From NCBI GenBank assembly GCA_032055545.1, contig DAMBQR010000019.1:1-64000 (forward strand): a DNA stretch of 64,000 nucleotides, read 5' to 3'. Position 1 is the stretch's first letter, and the number at the start of each line of letters is the position of its first letter. The translations under genes and the position numbers were made by a program. Source of the DNA: Pseudescherichia sp032055545. GTDB lineage: Bacteria; Pseudomonadota; Gammaproteobacteria; Enterobacterales; Enterobacteriaceae. Positions 9,022 to 17,095 of this stretch are shown here, one piece after another. A model generated the notes under the pieces. That model had not been told where the DNA came from. It saw only the letters and a list, made by a program, of their open reading frames with translations, and did not search any database.

Positions 9022-9687
9022 CTATAACTTACCCAGTTTGGTACGTAAGCGTTTAATGGCCTGGCTATGGAGCTGGCTCACCCGCGACTCTCCGACGTCC
9101 AGCACCGCGCCGATCTCTTTGAGATTCAGCTCTTCCTGGTAGTAGAGCGTCAATACCAGCTGCTCACGCTCCGGCAAGGCTTCGATCGCCTCCATCACGC
9201 GATGGCGGAGATTGCTCTCCAGCAGCTGATGTAACGGGTTCTCCCGCTGGTGATCGTCGGTCACCAGCTCAATGCTATCGCCATGCTCTTCGCGCCACTC
9301 ATCATAGGAGAAGAGTTGGCTATTATTGGTGTCGAGCAACATCTGACGATACTCTTCCACAGAAATATCGAGCCGCTGCGCAACCTCGGTTTCCGTTGCG
9401 TTACGGCCTAACTCCTGCTCCAGCTGCCCCATCGCCTGCGCCACTTCGCGGGCATTACGCCGGACGCTACGCGGCACCCAATCGCGGCTGCGCAATTCGT
9501 CCAGCATCGCCCCACGAATACGCTGTACTGCGTAAGTGGTAAATGCCGTTCCTTGCAGAGCGTCGTACCGGTCAACTGCATTCAATAACCCGNNNNNNNN
9601 NNNNNNNNNNNNNNNNNNNNNNNNNNNNNNNNNNNNNNNNNNNNNNNNNNNNTCCATTACACCTTCAGCGGTATAGAGTGAATTCAC
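9022..9687 (-). CDS. fliA: flagellar sigma factor FliA (sigma-28), with assembly gap
   Basis: Sigma-28 directs late (class 3) flagellar transcription and is held by FlgM until the hook is complete. The start MNSLYTAEGVM and regions 2-4 are visible: GTAFTTYAVQRIRGAML (region 2), VPRSVRRNAREVAQ (region 3), LNLKEIGAVLDVGESRVSQL (region 4.2 helix-turn-helix). 60 Ns at 9593-9652 replace early region 2. The visible protein is 221 codons with the gap, against 239 in E. coli, so the true gap is probably about 114 nt. Coding frame is kept on either side. Followed by fliZ. Confidence 0.93.
   Translation of the reverse strand: MNSLYTAEGVMXXXXXXXXXXXXXXXXXXXXXGLLNAVDRYDALQGTAFTTYAVQRIRGAMLDELRSRDWVPRSVRRNAREVAQAMGQLEQELGRNATETEVAQRLDISVEEYRQMLLDTNNSQLFSYDEWREEHGDSIELVTDDHQRENPLHQLLESNLRHRVMEAIEALPEREQLVLTLYYQEELNLKEIGAVLDVGESRVSQLHSQAIKRLRTKLGKL
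9593..9652. other. 60-N assembly gap inside fliA
   Basis: A run of 60 unknown bases. It interrupts fliA between codon 11 and the GLLNAV motif. E. coli FliA has 39 residues in this interval, whereas the gap and partial codons allow 21, so the placeholder looks about 54 nt short. Confidence 0.95.
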
Positions 9688-9712
9688 GATAAACAGCCCT
9701 GCGTTAAATGAG

Positions 9713-9739
9713 TTATCGGCACGATTATCCGATTCTGGA
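9713..9739 (-). promoter_or_regulatory. sigma-28-type promoter before fliA
   Basis: On the minus strand a perfect sigma-28 -10 element GCCGATAA (9713-9720) is preceded, after 11 nt, by TCCAGAAT (9732-9739), which matches only half of the -35 consensus TAAAGTTT. It lies 25 nt before the fliA start. In E. coli fliAZ has both FlhDC-dependent and sigma-28 promoters. Confidence 0.6.
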
Positions 9740-9902
9740 GGGGTTTTAATCGGATGAATAGGGGAACAAAAAGTGGGTTATTTGGCTTTTGCCAAGTGGT
9801 AAAACACATATCCTGATAACGCATCAGGCGTGTATCTATTTGAATACCGGTGTCAAAAGAGTCATATCTTTATGGATTCAATTCTCCCGTAGCAAACACG
9901 TA

Positions 9903-9931
9903 TTTTCGGAGGGGAACATCCCCTCCGAAAA
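9903..9931 (-). terminator. strong terminator after the glycosyltransferase gene
   Basis: TTTTCGGAGGGG and CCCCTCCGAAAA form a perfect 12-bp stem with loop AACAT, 7 nt beyond the stop of the glycosyltransferase gene. The outer A/T pairs supply the T-run on either strand. Confidence 0.85.
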
Positions 9932-9938
9932 CGTCTTC

Positions 9939-12900
9939 CTAAACAACTACATATTGATATTTTTCGATCAAAGCCGTCAGTGCAACCCTATCCACCTCAG
10001 GTTTGATGCGAAACGCCCCAGCGCTCTCCACGCTGTCCACCGGGTCAAGAAACTCTAGTACAACATGATAGTCAGACCGCTCCCAAAAATCATGAATAAA
10101 GATGATAGTTTCATTCCTACTCTCTCTTTTTTCGAGCGTATGTTTAATTGCATTTAACGTGCAAGCAACACGAAACCGGCCATCAACCAGGATTAAATCA
10201 AACGCTTTGTCATGCTGCATGATAGCCTGGCTATAGCGCGGGAATTTATCACGATGTGTATTGTCAACGGGATAACCCAACTCTTTCGTTGGCCCAATGT
10301 CAACATATTCGATTTTGCACAGAAGCCCCGTTTCTTGCTTAAGGGTCTCTACCCAAAACTTATCACTTTCTACACCATGAACTTCGATATGGTTACGAAT
10401 CGCCAGTTTGGTAGAACCCCCACTACCGAACTCAAAGTAACGCTTTGATTTTTTAAGATAAAATTCAAAAAAAGCCGTCTCCTTCGCCGACATACGTGGC
10501 ATGTCCGGGATAATGCTTTTTGATTTTTCCTGTAAACTATTTTGATCCGCAGAGTCAGATTCATTGTTACCGATGAGGCCTGATACATACTGGTCCGCAC
10601 GCTCTTGAGAAATCGTTTTTAGCGTTAAATACGCCATATCTTGCAGTCCATAAGCCATGTGCAAAATAAAAGCTAATTTCTCGCGCTGCTCGATGCTCAT
10701 TGCCATAATCCGCTTCATCTCTGGTAACCAAATGCCGTGAACAGATAATAACGTCGATGACGACAGTGCCATTTCAGAGTCAGTGTCAACGGCTTTCGCA
10801 AATTGTGCGTACTGGAATGTATGGAAATAGAAACCAAAACCTTTAAGTTCAGCACTGATTTCACTCAAAGACATTTGACCAGCATGGGTTTCGTTAGATG
10901 CAATACGAATATCAATAACCAGACTTGTACCTAATATACGATGACCACCGTTAAAGACAGACGCGATATTAAATTGATTATCCATCACTAACCATTCAAG
11001 CGACGACAGGCCGTCAATTTCATCCAGTTTCACACTCGGCAAGTTGATTTCTGCGATTACCTTCTGGGCAGAGACAGTGCCCTGAATGCTATCCCCTTTG
11101 CTTAGTGGTTTGAGATCGCTGCTGTAATTATTATCTAAGCACATATAGACAGGAACACTATTGCCATCACCCAGTGCATTCATCGCAATATGTTGAATAT
11201 GTTTACGCCGTAAAGGTAAGTGTGTCTCTTCAATTTTACCTGTTACATCCAGCAGAATAAAATGGAATGCACTCAATTCTGCCAAGTAGGTAAATTTATC
11301 ATTGGTTCTGGCAAAACTACCGCCGTAATCCAGCATGAATACCTTCCCGTGTAACTGAAACTCGAACTCTGTTTTCAGAATAGGTGCATTTTTCAGTTTT
11401 ACTGGTTTATGGTCATCATGGAAATATGGCTCTGCATCATTGCTCAACGTTAACGCTGCGGGTGCTTTATTGTCACAGTAACGCTGCCACACAGCACGCA
11501 TCGCATCAGTAAAATGTTTAGCAAACAGCTTGCCATCACACACGGGTGAAGCTAAAAAAATATTACGCAGGTTACTACGAATGATATTGAGACTTTCAAT
11601 ATCCTTAGTCAATCCTACGGTAATATTGATATATTGCTCCCAATCATTTGCGACCAATTCATTGAGTCCAGCATTGACTAAATGAGAAGCAGAGTGGCGC
11701 CCGGCAAACGTGGGGCCAGGTAGAGTAACGACCGGCACACCCATTGCTAACGCTTCGCAGGTTGTTAACCCGCCGGAATAAGGCCAGGGATCAAGGGCAA
11801 TATCGACATCGTTATAACTTGTCAATAATGCCTTATGCATTGACTCTCCTTCGATCCTCACCCGGTCACGAGTAATACCTTGTGATTCTAATGTACTAAA
11901 TACATATTCACGAAGCTTTTCACTGCCAAAGTTAGCGCTTTTCAGGAACAAGCGTGACTGCGGGACCTGATGCAAAATTACTGCCCACTGGGACAGTACG
12001 ACGTCATTAATTTTGGAACCATAATTGAAGCAACCAAAAGTGACATACCCATTAGCATTCACCGGTGCAGTATTTACAGGCGGTAAGTAAGGCGGTGGAT
12101 CGTAGCAGACATAATCGTTCGGTAGCCTGATCAACTTTTCGGTATATAGCCCATCCGTTCCTTCCGGGGTTTCAATATTATCGCTAAGCAGATAATCTAT
12201 GCTTTCCACGCCTGTGGTACTGATTAAACCACCAACCCACTTAATCTGCACGGGTGCGGGCGCCATTAGCATGGTTTGTATGCGGCTACCGTTATTGTAA
12301 CCGCTTAAATCAAAGAGAATATCAATACCATCATTACGAATAAGATTATTCAGTGTATCTTCACTTATATCATCAACAGTCTGCCATTTTGCGCAAATCT
12401 GCTTGATTTTCTGCGTAACATGGTCTTCATTATTGGCAGTACTGTAGGCATAGAACTCAATCTGTGATGAAGATACGTGTGACAACCCTACCGTAATCAT
12501 ATTGCCAACAGGATGCACACGGAATCCATCGGATATGAGGCCGATGCGCAAACGTTTATTGTGATTTTTATCTTTGGCAACCGCACGAGACGGTTTTTTA
12601 TGGGCAAATTTTAGCTGCCAGGCTTTACACAGTTCGAGTAATTGCTCCGCCGTTTTTGCTGGATGATAATGTAAGCTAACAATACGGTTGAAATAAGGCA
12701 GCGGATTTTCTTTGCTGAGGTTACAGCTTCTTCGGTAAGCCTCGTCCATTTCATCAAACTGGACGAACTCCGCCTTGATCAATCCCAAATTATTCCAGTA
12801 GAGCCAATTTCCAGGGTAGTCTTTCACCAGTCGCTGATAGAGTTTGTCAGCCTGATCGTAACGTTTTAGTTTCAATGACAACAGCGCCTGCAACGACCGT

Positions 12901-13268
12901 ATCTGCTGATCTCTGGTACAGTTACCAGAATTAATGACAGCATTGAGATAGTCAGCAGCCTCTTCTAAACGCTCTGAAAGATAAAGCAGGTCGGCTTTCG
13001 TAAAGACGACATCACTCCCATAGGGTTCTTTTTCCAGCGCCATGTTAATGCAGTTTTCTGCGTCGGCAAAAGCGCCTAACCGTTGGTGGGCTTTCGCCAT
13101 TAGCACCCATAACTCTGGCGTTTCAATACCCTGTGCGAGCAATGCCTTCGTTATCTCAAGCGTTGTAGCAGGTTCAGTCCGAAGGGATTGCGTCGCTAAA
13201 CGAATATCTTCTTTTATTGTGCTGTCTGTTTTTTGGCGGGTGATAACGTTAATGCGCGACTTTTTCAT
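9939..13268 (-). CDS. TPR / GT41-type glycosyltransferase with two methyltransferase-like domains, probably acting on flagellin
   Basis: About 1109 aa. Residues 34-225 are TPR-like helices. Residues 240-600 resemble the GT41 (OGT/SPINDLY) catalytic region: RVHPVGNM near 250, FGCFNYGSKIN near 412, and DPWPYSGGLTTCEALAMG with VVTLPGPTFAGRHSASHL (493-530). Residues 635-835 look like an FkbM methyltransferase fold with altered motifs (MLDYGGSF for the SAM loop, LVMDNQFN for the usual L-K-hD-V-x-G). Residues 930-1109 look like a second class I methyltransferase (YFEFGSGGSTKLA, VHGVESD, LILVDGRFR). It sits just after fliC, where Salmonella carries the flagellin methylase fliB, so flagellin is the likely target (inference). 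It is clearly less GC-rich than fliA and fliC. The start is uncertain: ATG 13268 (MKKSRINV) or GTG 13316, neither with a strong ribosome site. Confidence 0.8.
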   Translation of the reverse strand: MKKSRINVITRQKTDSTIKEDIRLATQSLRTEPATTLEITKALLAQGIETPELWVLMAKAHQRLGAFADAENCINMALEKEPYGSDVVFTKADLLYLSERLEEAADYLNAVINSGNCTRDQQIRSLQALLSLKLKRYDQADKLYQRLVKDYPGNWLYWNNLGLIKAEFVQFDEMDEAYRRSCNLSKENPLPYFNRIVSLHYHPAKTAEQLLELCKAWQLKFAHKKPSRAVAKDKNHNKRLRIGLISDGFRVHPVGNMITVGLSHVSSSQIEFYAYSTANNEDHVTQKIKQICAKWQTVDDISEDTLNNLIRNDGIDILFDLSGYNNGSRIQTMLMAPAPVQIKWVGGLISTTGVESIDYLLSDNIETPEGTDGLYTEKLIRLPNDYVCYDPPPYLPPVNTAPVNANGYVTFGCFNYGSKINDVVLSQWAVILHQVPQSRLFLKSANFGSEKLREYVFSTLESQGITRDRVRIEGESMHKALLTSYNDVDIALDPWPYSGGLTTCEALAMGVPVVTLPGPTFAGRHSASHLVNAGLNELVANDWEQYINITVGLTKDIESLNIIRSNLRNIFLASPVCDGKLFAKHFTDAMRAVWQRYCDNKAPAALTLSNDAEPYFHDDHKPVKLKNAPILKTEFEFQLHGKVFMLDYGGSFARTNDKFTYLAELSAFHFILLDVTGKIEETHLPLRRKHIQHIAMNALGDGNSVPVYMCLDNNYSSDLKPLSKGDSIQGTVSAQKVIAEINLPSVKLDEIDGLSSLEWLVMDNQFNIASVFNGGHRILGTSLVIDIRIASNETHAGQMSLSEISAELKGFGFYFHTFQYAQFAKAVDTDSEMALSSSTLLSVHGIWLPEMKRIMAMSIEQREKLAFILHMAYGLQDMAYLTLKTISQERADQYVSGLIGNNESDSADQNSLQEKSKSIIPDMPRMSAKETAFFEFYLKKSKRYFEFGSGGSTKLAIRNHIEVHGVESDKFWVETLKQETGLLCKIEYVDIGPTKELGYPVDNTHRDKFPRYSQAIMQHDKAFDLILVDGRFRVACTLNAIKHTLEKRESRNETIIFIHDFWERSDYHVVLEFLDPVDSVESAGAFRIKPEVDRVALTALIEKYQYVVV

Positions 13269-13350
13269 ATCAGTGCGTGAGTCCAGGTTAAGAACGGAGC
13301 CGTTAAGGAAAGGCACATGCCTGTAGGGAACTCTCAGTGTAAAAAAGACA

Positions 13351-13386
13351 AAAAAAAATAACGGGTATAATACCCGTTATTTTTTA
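13351..13386 (-). terminator. fliC terminator
   Basis: ATAACGGGTA (13358-13367) and TACCCGTTAT (13371-13380) form a perfect 10-bp stem with a TAA loop. On the minus strand it is followed by a run of eight T. It lies between fliC and the glycosyltransferase gene, so the latter is expressed by read-through or an own promoter in the 80-nt gap. Confidence 0.9.
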
Positions 13387-13415
13387 TGCTTATTGCTGTG
13401 ATTGCTGGCGCGTTA

Positions 13416-14549
13416 TTAACGCAGCAGAGACAGCATGGTCTGTGGAACCTGGTTAGCCTGCGCCAGTACAGAAGAGCCAGCCTGCTGCAGGATCTGCGCG
13501 CGGGACATGTTGGACACTTCGGTCGCGTAGTCGGAATCCTGAATACGGCTGCGAGCAGAAGAGAGGTTGCTCACGGTGTTGTTCAGGTTGGTGATGGTAG
13601 ATTCGAAACGGTTCTGGGAAGCACCCAGCAGGCTGCGCTGAGAATCTACGGATTTGATAGCTTCATCGATATCTGCCAGCGGAGTGCTGCCACCAGCTTT
13701 ACCATCGGCGCCGACTTTACCTTTTAATACGTCAAAACCTTCGGCAGCAACAGTACGGGCATTACCATTTACCGCTTCGTTTGCAGTGGTAGATGCTTTC
13801 AGTGCAGTGTCGTAAGTAGTTTGAGATGCAGTTAAGTTAGTCTGCGCAGTATTACGTGCGGTTTCTGCAGTAGCTTTAAGGGTCGGGTTAGCAGCTGTAT
13901 CTACCGCTTTTTGAGCAGTATCTAACAACCCTTTCTTAGCAGTAACGTCGTCTTTAGCAGTTTTCAGAGCGTCTGTAGTGGTAAACTTGTAGGTGTTGAT
14001 AGTTTCGGAAGACGTATTATTTGTACCAGCAGTTGCCAGGTTCCAGCCAGCGCTTGAGCTGATAGCAATGCTAATCTGCTCACCGTCTTTAGAACCAACC
14101 TGGAAATCATAGTTGGTGTTGCCCGCGGTACGGTTATCCAGAACTTTAATACCGTTAAAGTCGGTCTGTTTGGTTACGCGGTTGATCTCTTCCATACGCT
14201 GGTTAACTTCAGACTGGATGGAGTCGATGTCAGATGCAGAGTTGGAGCTGTTCTGCGCCTGAACGGTCAGGTCACGTACACGCTGCAGGTTGTTGTTGAT
14301 CTCGGACAGCGCGCCTTCAGCGGTCTGTGCCAGGGAGATACCGTCGTTGGCGTTACGTGCTGCTACGCCCAGACCGTTAATGTTAGAGGTGAAGCGGTTA
14401 GCGATCGCCTGACCAGCAGCATCATCTTTTGCGCTGTTGATACGCAGGCCGGAGGAGAGGCGCTCGATAGCAGTGCCCAGAGAGGACTGAGATTTAGTCA
14501 GGTTGTTCTGAGTCGTCAGCGACAGGGTGTTAGTATTGATAACAGCCAT
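13416..14549 (-). CDS. fliC: flagellin FliC
   Basis: Filament subunit. The conserved N-terminal D0/D1 (AVINTNTLSLTTQNNL ... LSSGLRINSAKDDAAGQAI) and C-terminal D1/D0 (NRFESTITNLNN ... ALSRAQILQQA-like, ending VPQTMLSLLR) are complete, and the latter is the FliS/export-recognised end. The protein is 377 aa, much shorter than K-12 FliC (498). The variable centre, about residues 190-275, is an Ala/Thr/Lys-rich stretch that reads as helix or coiled coil rather than the usual beta-rich D2/D3. A sigma-28 promoter lies upstream and a strong terminator downstream. Confidence 0.97.
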   Translation of the reverse strand: MAVINTNTLSLTTQNNLTKSQSSLGTAIERLSSGLRINSAKDDAAGQAIANRFTSNINGLGVAARNANDGISLAQTAEGALSEINNNLQRVRDLTVQAQNSSNSASDIDSIQSEVNQRMEEINRVTKQTDFNGIKVLDNRTAGNTNYDFQVGSKDGEQISIAISSSAGWNLATAGTNNTSSETINTYKFTTTDALKTAKDDVTAKKGLLDTAQKAVDTAANPTLKATAETARNTAQTNLTASQTTYDTALKASTTANEAVNGNARTVAAEGFDVLKGKVGADGKAGGSTPLADIDEAIKSVDSQRSLLGASQNRFESTITNLNNTVSNLSSARSRIQDSDYATEVSNMSRAQILQQAGSSVLAQANQVPQTMLSLLR

Positions 14550-14616
14550 GATTGAATTCCTTTAAAAAGTTGTCTGAGTCAGGCATCTGCCTACGGCTTT
14601 CTCGCCGTTGATGTGA

Positions 14617-14643
14617 TTATCGACCGCCCTTGGATAACCTTTA
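14617..14643 (-). promoter_or_regulatory. sigma-28 promoter of fliC
   Basis: Minus strand TAAAGGTT (14636-14643), 11 nt, GTCGATAA (14617-14624), against the consensus TAAAGTTT-N11-GCCGATAA, i.e. one mismatch in each box. It lies 67 nt before the fliC start. Confidence 0.85.
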
Positions 14644-14725
14644 GAAAAAATATTCGCTTTTTTAAATGCGCAAACTGCCTGGCTTTTCTCCGCTTTATTC
14701 CGCCATTGTTTTTTGAAAAACGCTC

Positions 14726-14752
14726 TAATCTTTTTGCTGTCGCTGCCGATAG
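14726..14752 (+). promoter_or_regulatory. sigma-28 promoter of fliDST
   Basis: TAATCTTT (14726-14733), 11 nt, GCCGATAG (14745-14752): 6/8 and 7/8 to the sigma-28 consensus, 37 nt before the fliD start and divergent from the fliC promoter. Confidence 0.75.
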
Positions 14753-14789
14753 TGCATCCAGTGATTGTCTAAAATTGAGGGATGTTATT

Positions 14790-16202
14790 ATGGCAACAGT
14801 AAGTTCGCTTGGCGCGGGCACCAGCATGAGTTCGTCGCTGAGTACGTTATATGACGGGTTGGAGTCTTCAGAACAGACCCGACTGACACCTATTACTCAG
14901 CAACAGACTTCTTATAAGGCAAAGCTTACCGCCTGGGGTGTGGTACAGACGGCGCTCACTAAGCTGCAGACGGCGGCGGACGCGCTAAAAGATACCTCTG
15001 CCATCGCTTCGGCCAAAGTCTCCAGCACCAATACCGCGTTTAGCGCGACGCTGGCCAACAGCGCTACGGCGGGAACCTACTCCGTAGAGGTCACCCAGTT
15101 AGCCGCCTCGCAGTCGCTGCTTAGCCCAAAGGCGAGCAGTAAAGACACCGACCTTGGCGACAGCAGCCTTAGCTCGCGGACAATTACTATTACCCAGCCA
15201 GGCCAGGACGATCCGCTGACGGTAACGTTGGCCAGCGATAAAACCAGCCTTGCGGACGTTCGCGATGCAATCAACGCCAAACAGGGCAGCGTCACCGCCA
15301 GCATTATTAAAGCAGATGACGACAGCTACTACCTGGCACTGACCTCCCGCGACAGCGGCACGGCCAATGCGATGACCATCAGCACTGACGATAGCGAGCT
15401 GGCGAAATACATCAGCTATAACGCAACCGACAGTACCAAAAGCACGATGACCCAGCAGGTGGCGGCGAAGGATGCCATTGTAAAAATCAATGACATCACC
15501 ATCACCCGCAGCAGCAACACGATTACCGATGCGCCAGAGGGCGTGACCCTGTCGCTGACCAAAACTAACGTTGGCAGTCCGGAGACGCTGTCGGTAGTAA
15601 AAGACAACGAACCAATGACGACAGCCATAAAGGCCTACGTTGACGCCTATAATTCGCTGCAAACGACTATCAGCAACCAGACCAAATATACGGCGGTGGA
15701 TCAGGGCAGCGACAGCCAGAGTACCTCAAACGGGGATCTGCTCGGCGATGGCACGCTGCGTAATATTCAGACGCGCCTGCGCTCCCTGCTCTCCACCAGC
15801 CAGGGAACCGGGACTATCTCTACTCTGTCGCAGATGGGTATCACCCAGGATCTCAGCGGCAAGCTGACCATCGATGATACCAAGCTGACCAAAGCGCTGA
15901 ACGAATCTCCGACCGACGTGCTGAATTTTCTCTCCGGCGACGGCAAAACCACCGGTTTTGCCACCCAGGCTAGCAGCCAGTTAAAAGATATTCTGGGCAC
16001 CGACGGCTCGCTGCAAAGCGCCACGGACGGGATAAATAAAACGCTGAAGCGGCTTTCAGATAAGTACGACCAGGTGAATGACCAGATCACCGCGACGATG
16101 GCGCGTTATAAGGCGCAGTTTACCAGCCTGAGTACGCTTATGTCGTCTCTGGACTCGACGGCCAGCTATCTGACCCAGCAGTTCAATGCCATAAACAGTT
16201 AA
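14790..16202 (+). CDS. fliD: flagellar filament cap FliD
   Basis: FliD (HAP2) forms the cap at the filament tip under which flagellin polymerises. The N-terminus MATVSSLGAGTSMSSSL and TPITQQQTSYKAKLTAWG match the FliD N domain, and the C-terminal coiled region (KRLSDKYDQVNDQITATMARYKAQF) matches the FliD C domain. The ATG at 14790 gives 470 aa (E. coli 468) and has GAGG 9 nt upstream. The open frame to 14613 crosses the promoter and is not coding. First gene of fliD-fliS-fliT. The centre is divergent, as is usual. Confidence 0.95.
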   Translation: MATVSSLGAGTSMSSSLSTLYDGLESSEQTRLTPITQQQTSYKAKLTAWGVVQTALTKLQTAADALKDTSAIASAKVSSTNTAFSATLANSATAGTYSVEVTQLAASQSLLSPKASSKDTDLGDSSLSSRTITITQPGQDDPLTVTLASDKTSLADVRDAINAKQGSVTASIIKADDDSYYLALTSRDSGTANAMTISTDDSELAKYISYNATDSTKSTMTQQVAAKDAIVKINDITITRSSNTITDAPEGVTLSLTKTNVGSPETLSVVKDNEPMTTAIKAYVDAYNSLQTTISNQTKYTAVDQGSDSQSTSNGDLLGDGTLRNIQTRLRSLLSTSQGTGTISTLSQMGITQDLSGKLTIDDTKLTKALNESPTDVLNFLSGDGKTTGFATQASSQLKDILGTDGSLQSATDGINKTLKRLSDKYDQVNDQITATMARYKAQFTSLSTLMSSLDSTASYLTQQFNAINS

Positions 16203-16224
16203 TGAGTGATGATTGAGGTTTGAC

Positions 16225-16635
16225 ATGTATACAAAATCGGGAATTCAGGCTTATGCCCAGGTCAGCGTTGAGAGCGCCGTTCTGAGCGCCAGCCCACATC
16301 AGCTGGTGGTTTTGCTGTTTGATGGCGCGTTAAGCGCGATGAAAAAAGCGGCTATCCTGATCGATCAGGGAGATATTCCCGGTAAAGGACAGGCGTTGTC
16401 GAAAGCCGTCAACATCATCACTAACGGCTTACGCGCAGGGCTTAACCACGACGTCGGTGGTGACCTTGCGTCAAACCTCGACAGTCTTTATGACTATATG
16501 ACACGGCGTCTTCTCCATGCCAATCTGCATAACGATCTTGCCGCCATTGATGAGGTCACGACCCTGCTGACCAACATCGCAGATGCCTGGAAAGAGATTG
16601 GCCCCAATAATCAAAATGCGCGGGACACCTACTAA
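16225..16635 (+). CDS. fliS: flagellin export chaperone FliS
   Basis: FliS binds the C-terminus of flagellin in the cytosol and prevents premature polymerisation. It has the family N-terminus MYTKSGIQAYAQVSVES and helical bundle segments (HQLVVLLFDGALSAM, LYDYMTRRLLHANL, IADAWKEI). The ATG at 16225 has GAGG 6 nt upstream and gives 136 aa, as in E. coli. Its stop overlaps the fliT start by one base (TAATG). Confidence 0.95.
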   Translation: MYTKSGIQAYAQVSVESAVLSASPHQLVVLLFDGALSAMKKAAILIDQGDIPGKGQALSKAVNIITNGLRAGLNHDVGGDLASNLDSLYDYMTRRLLHANLHNDLAAIDEVTTLLTNIADAWKEIGPNNQNARDTY

Positions 16636-16994
16636 TGGAAGCCGATTTCGGGTTGCTCCACCACTATCAGCAGCTGCTGCTGACCAGTAATATGATGCTC
16701 AGCCTCGCGAAAGAGGGGCGCTGGGATGAGCTGATCCAGCACGAGCTGAGCTATATTTCCGCCGTAGAAAAGCTGACTCAGCTTCAGGATACGGCAGATA
16801 CCGCGCCAACCATTCAGGGGCTGCTCCGCCCCCTGTTAAAACAGATCCTCGATAACGAGGTGGAGCTTAAAACGTTGCTGCACATGCGCATGGAAGAACT
16901 ACGCACTCTGGTTGGGCAAACTTCCCGCCAGCACAACCTGAATTCAACTTATGGACGCCTCTCTGGTAATATTCTTTTCCCAAGCGAGTTATGA
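16635..16994 (+). CDS. fliT: FliD chaperone and FlhDC antagonist FliT
   Basis: FliT is the export chaperone for FliD. Free FliT binds FlhD4C2 and dampens class 2 transcription. The 119-aa all-helical protein has the family pattern (LLHHYQQLLLTSNMML, AVEKLTQLQ, LRPLLKQILDNEVELK). It is translationally coupled to fliS and matches E. coli FliT in size (121 aa). Confidence 0.92.
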   Translation: MEADFGLLHHYQQLLLTSNMMLSLAKEGRWDELIQHELSYISAVEKLTQLQDTADTAPTIQGLLRPLLKQILDNEVELKTLLHMRMEELRTLVGQTSRQHNLNSTYGRLSGNILFPSEL

Positions 16995-17000
16995 AGCTTG

Positions 17001-17026
17001 CCGCTTAAAAGCGGGTGATATTTTTT
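17001..17026 (+). terminator. probable fliDST terminator
   Basis: CCGCT-TAAA-AGCGG hairpin (17001-17014) with TTTTTT at 17021-17026, just after the fliT stop. The T-run is offset by 6 nt, so strength is uncertain. AGCGGGTG can alternatively pair with CACCCGCT at 17035-17042. Confidence 0.5.
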
Positions 17027-17095
17027 AACGTACCCACCCGCTTCGTTCTCTAATTTTCATCCATACTTCAAGTTCCTCACTCTGGAGCATGGTCG

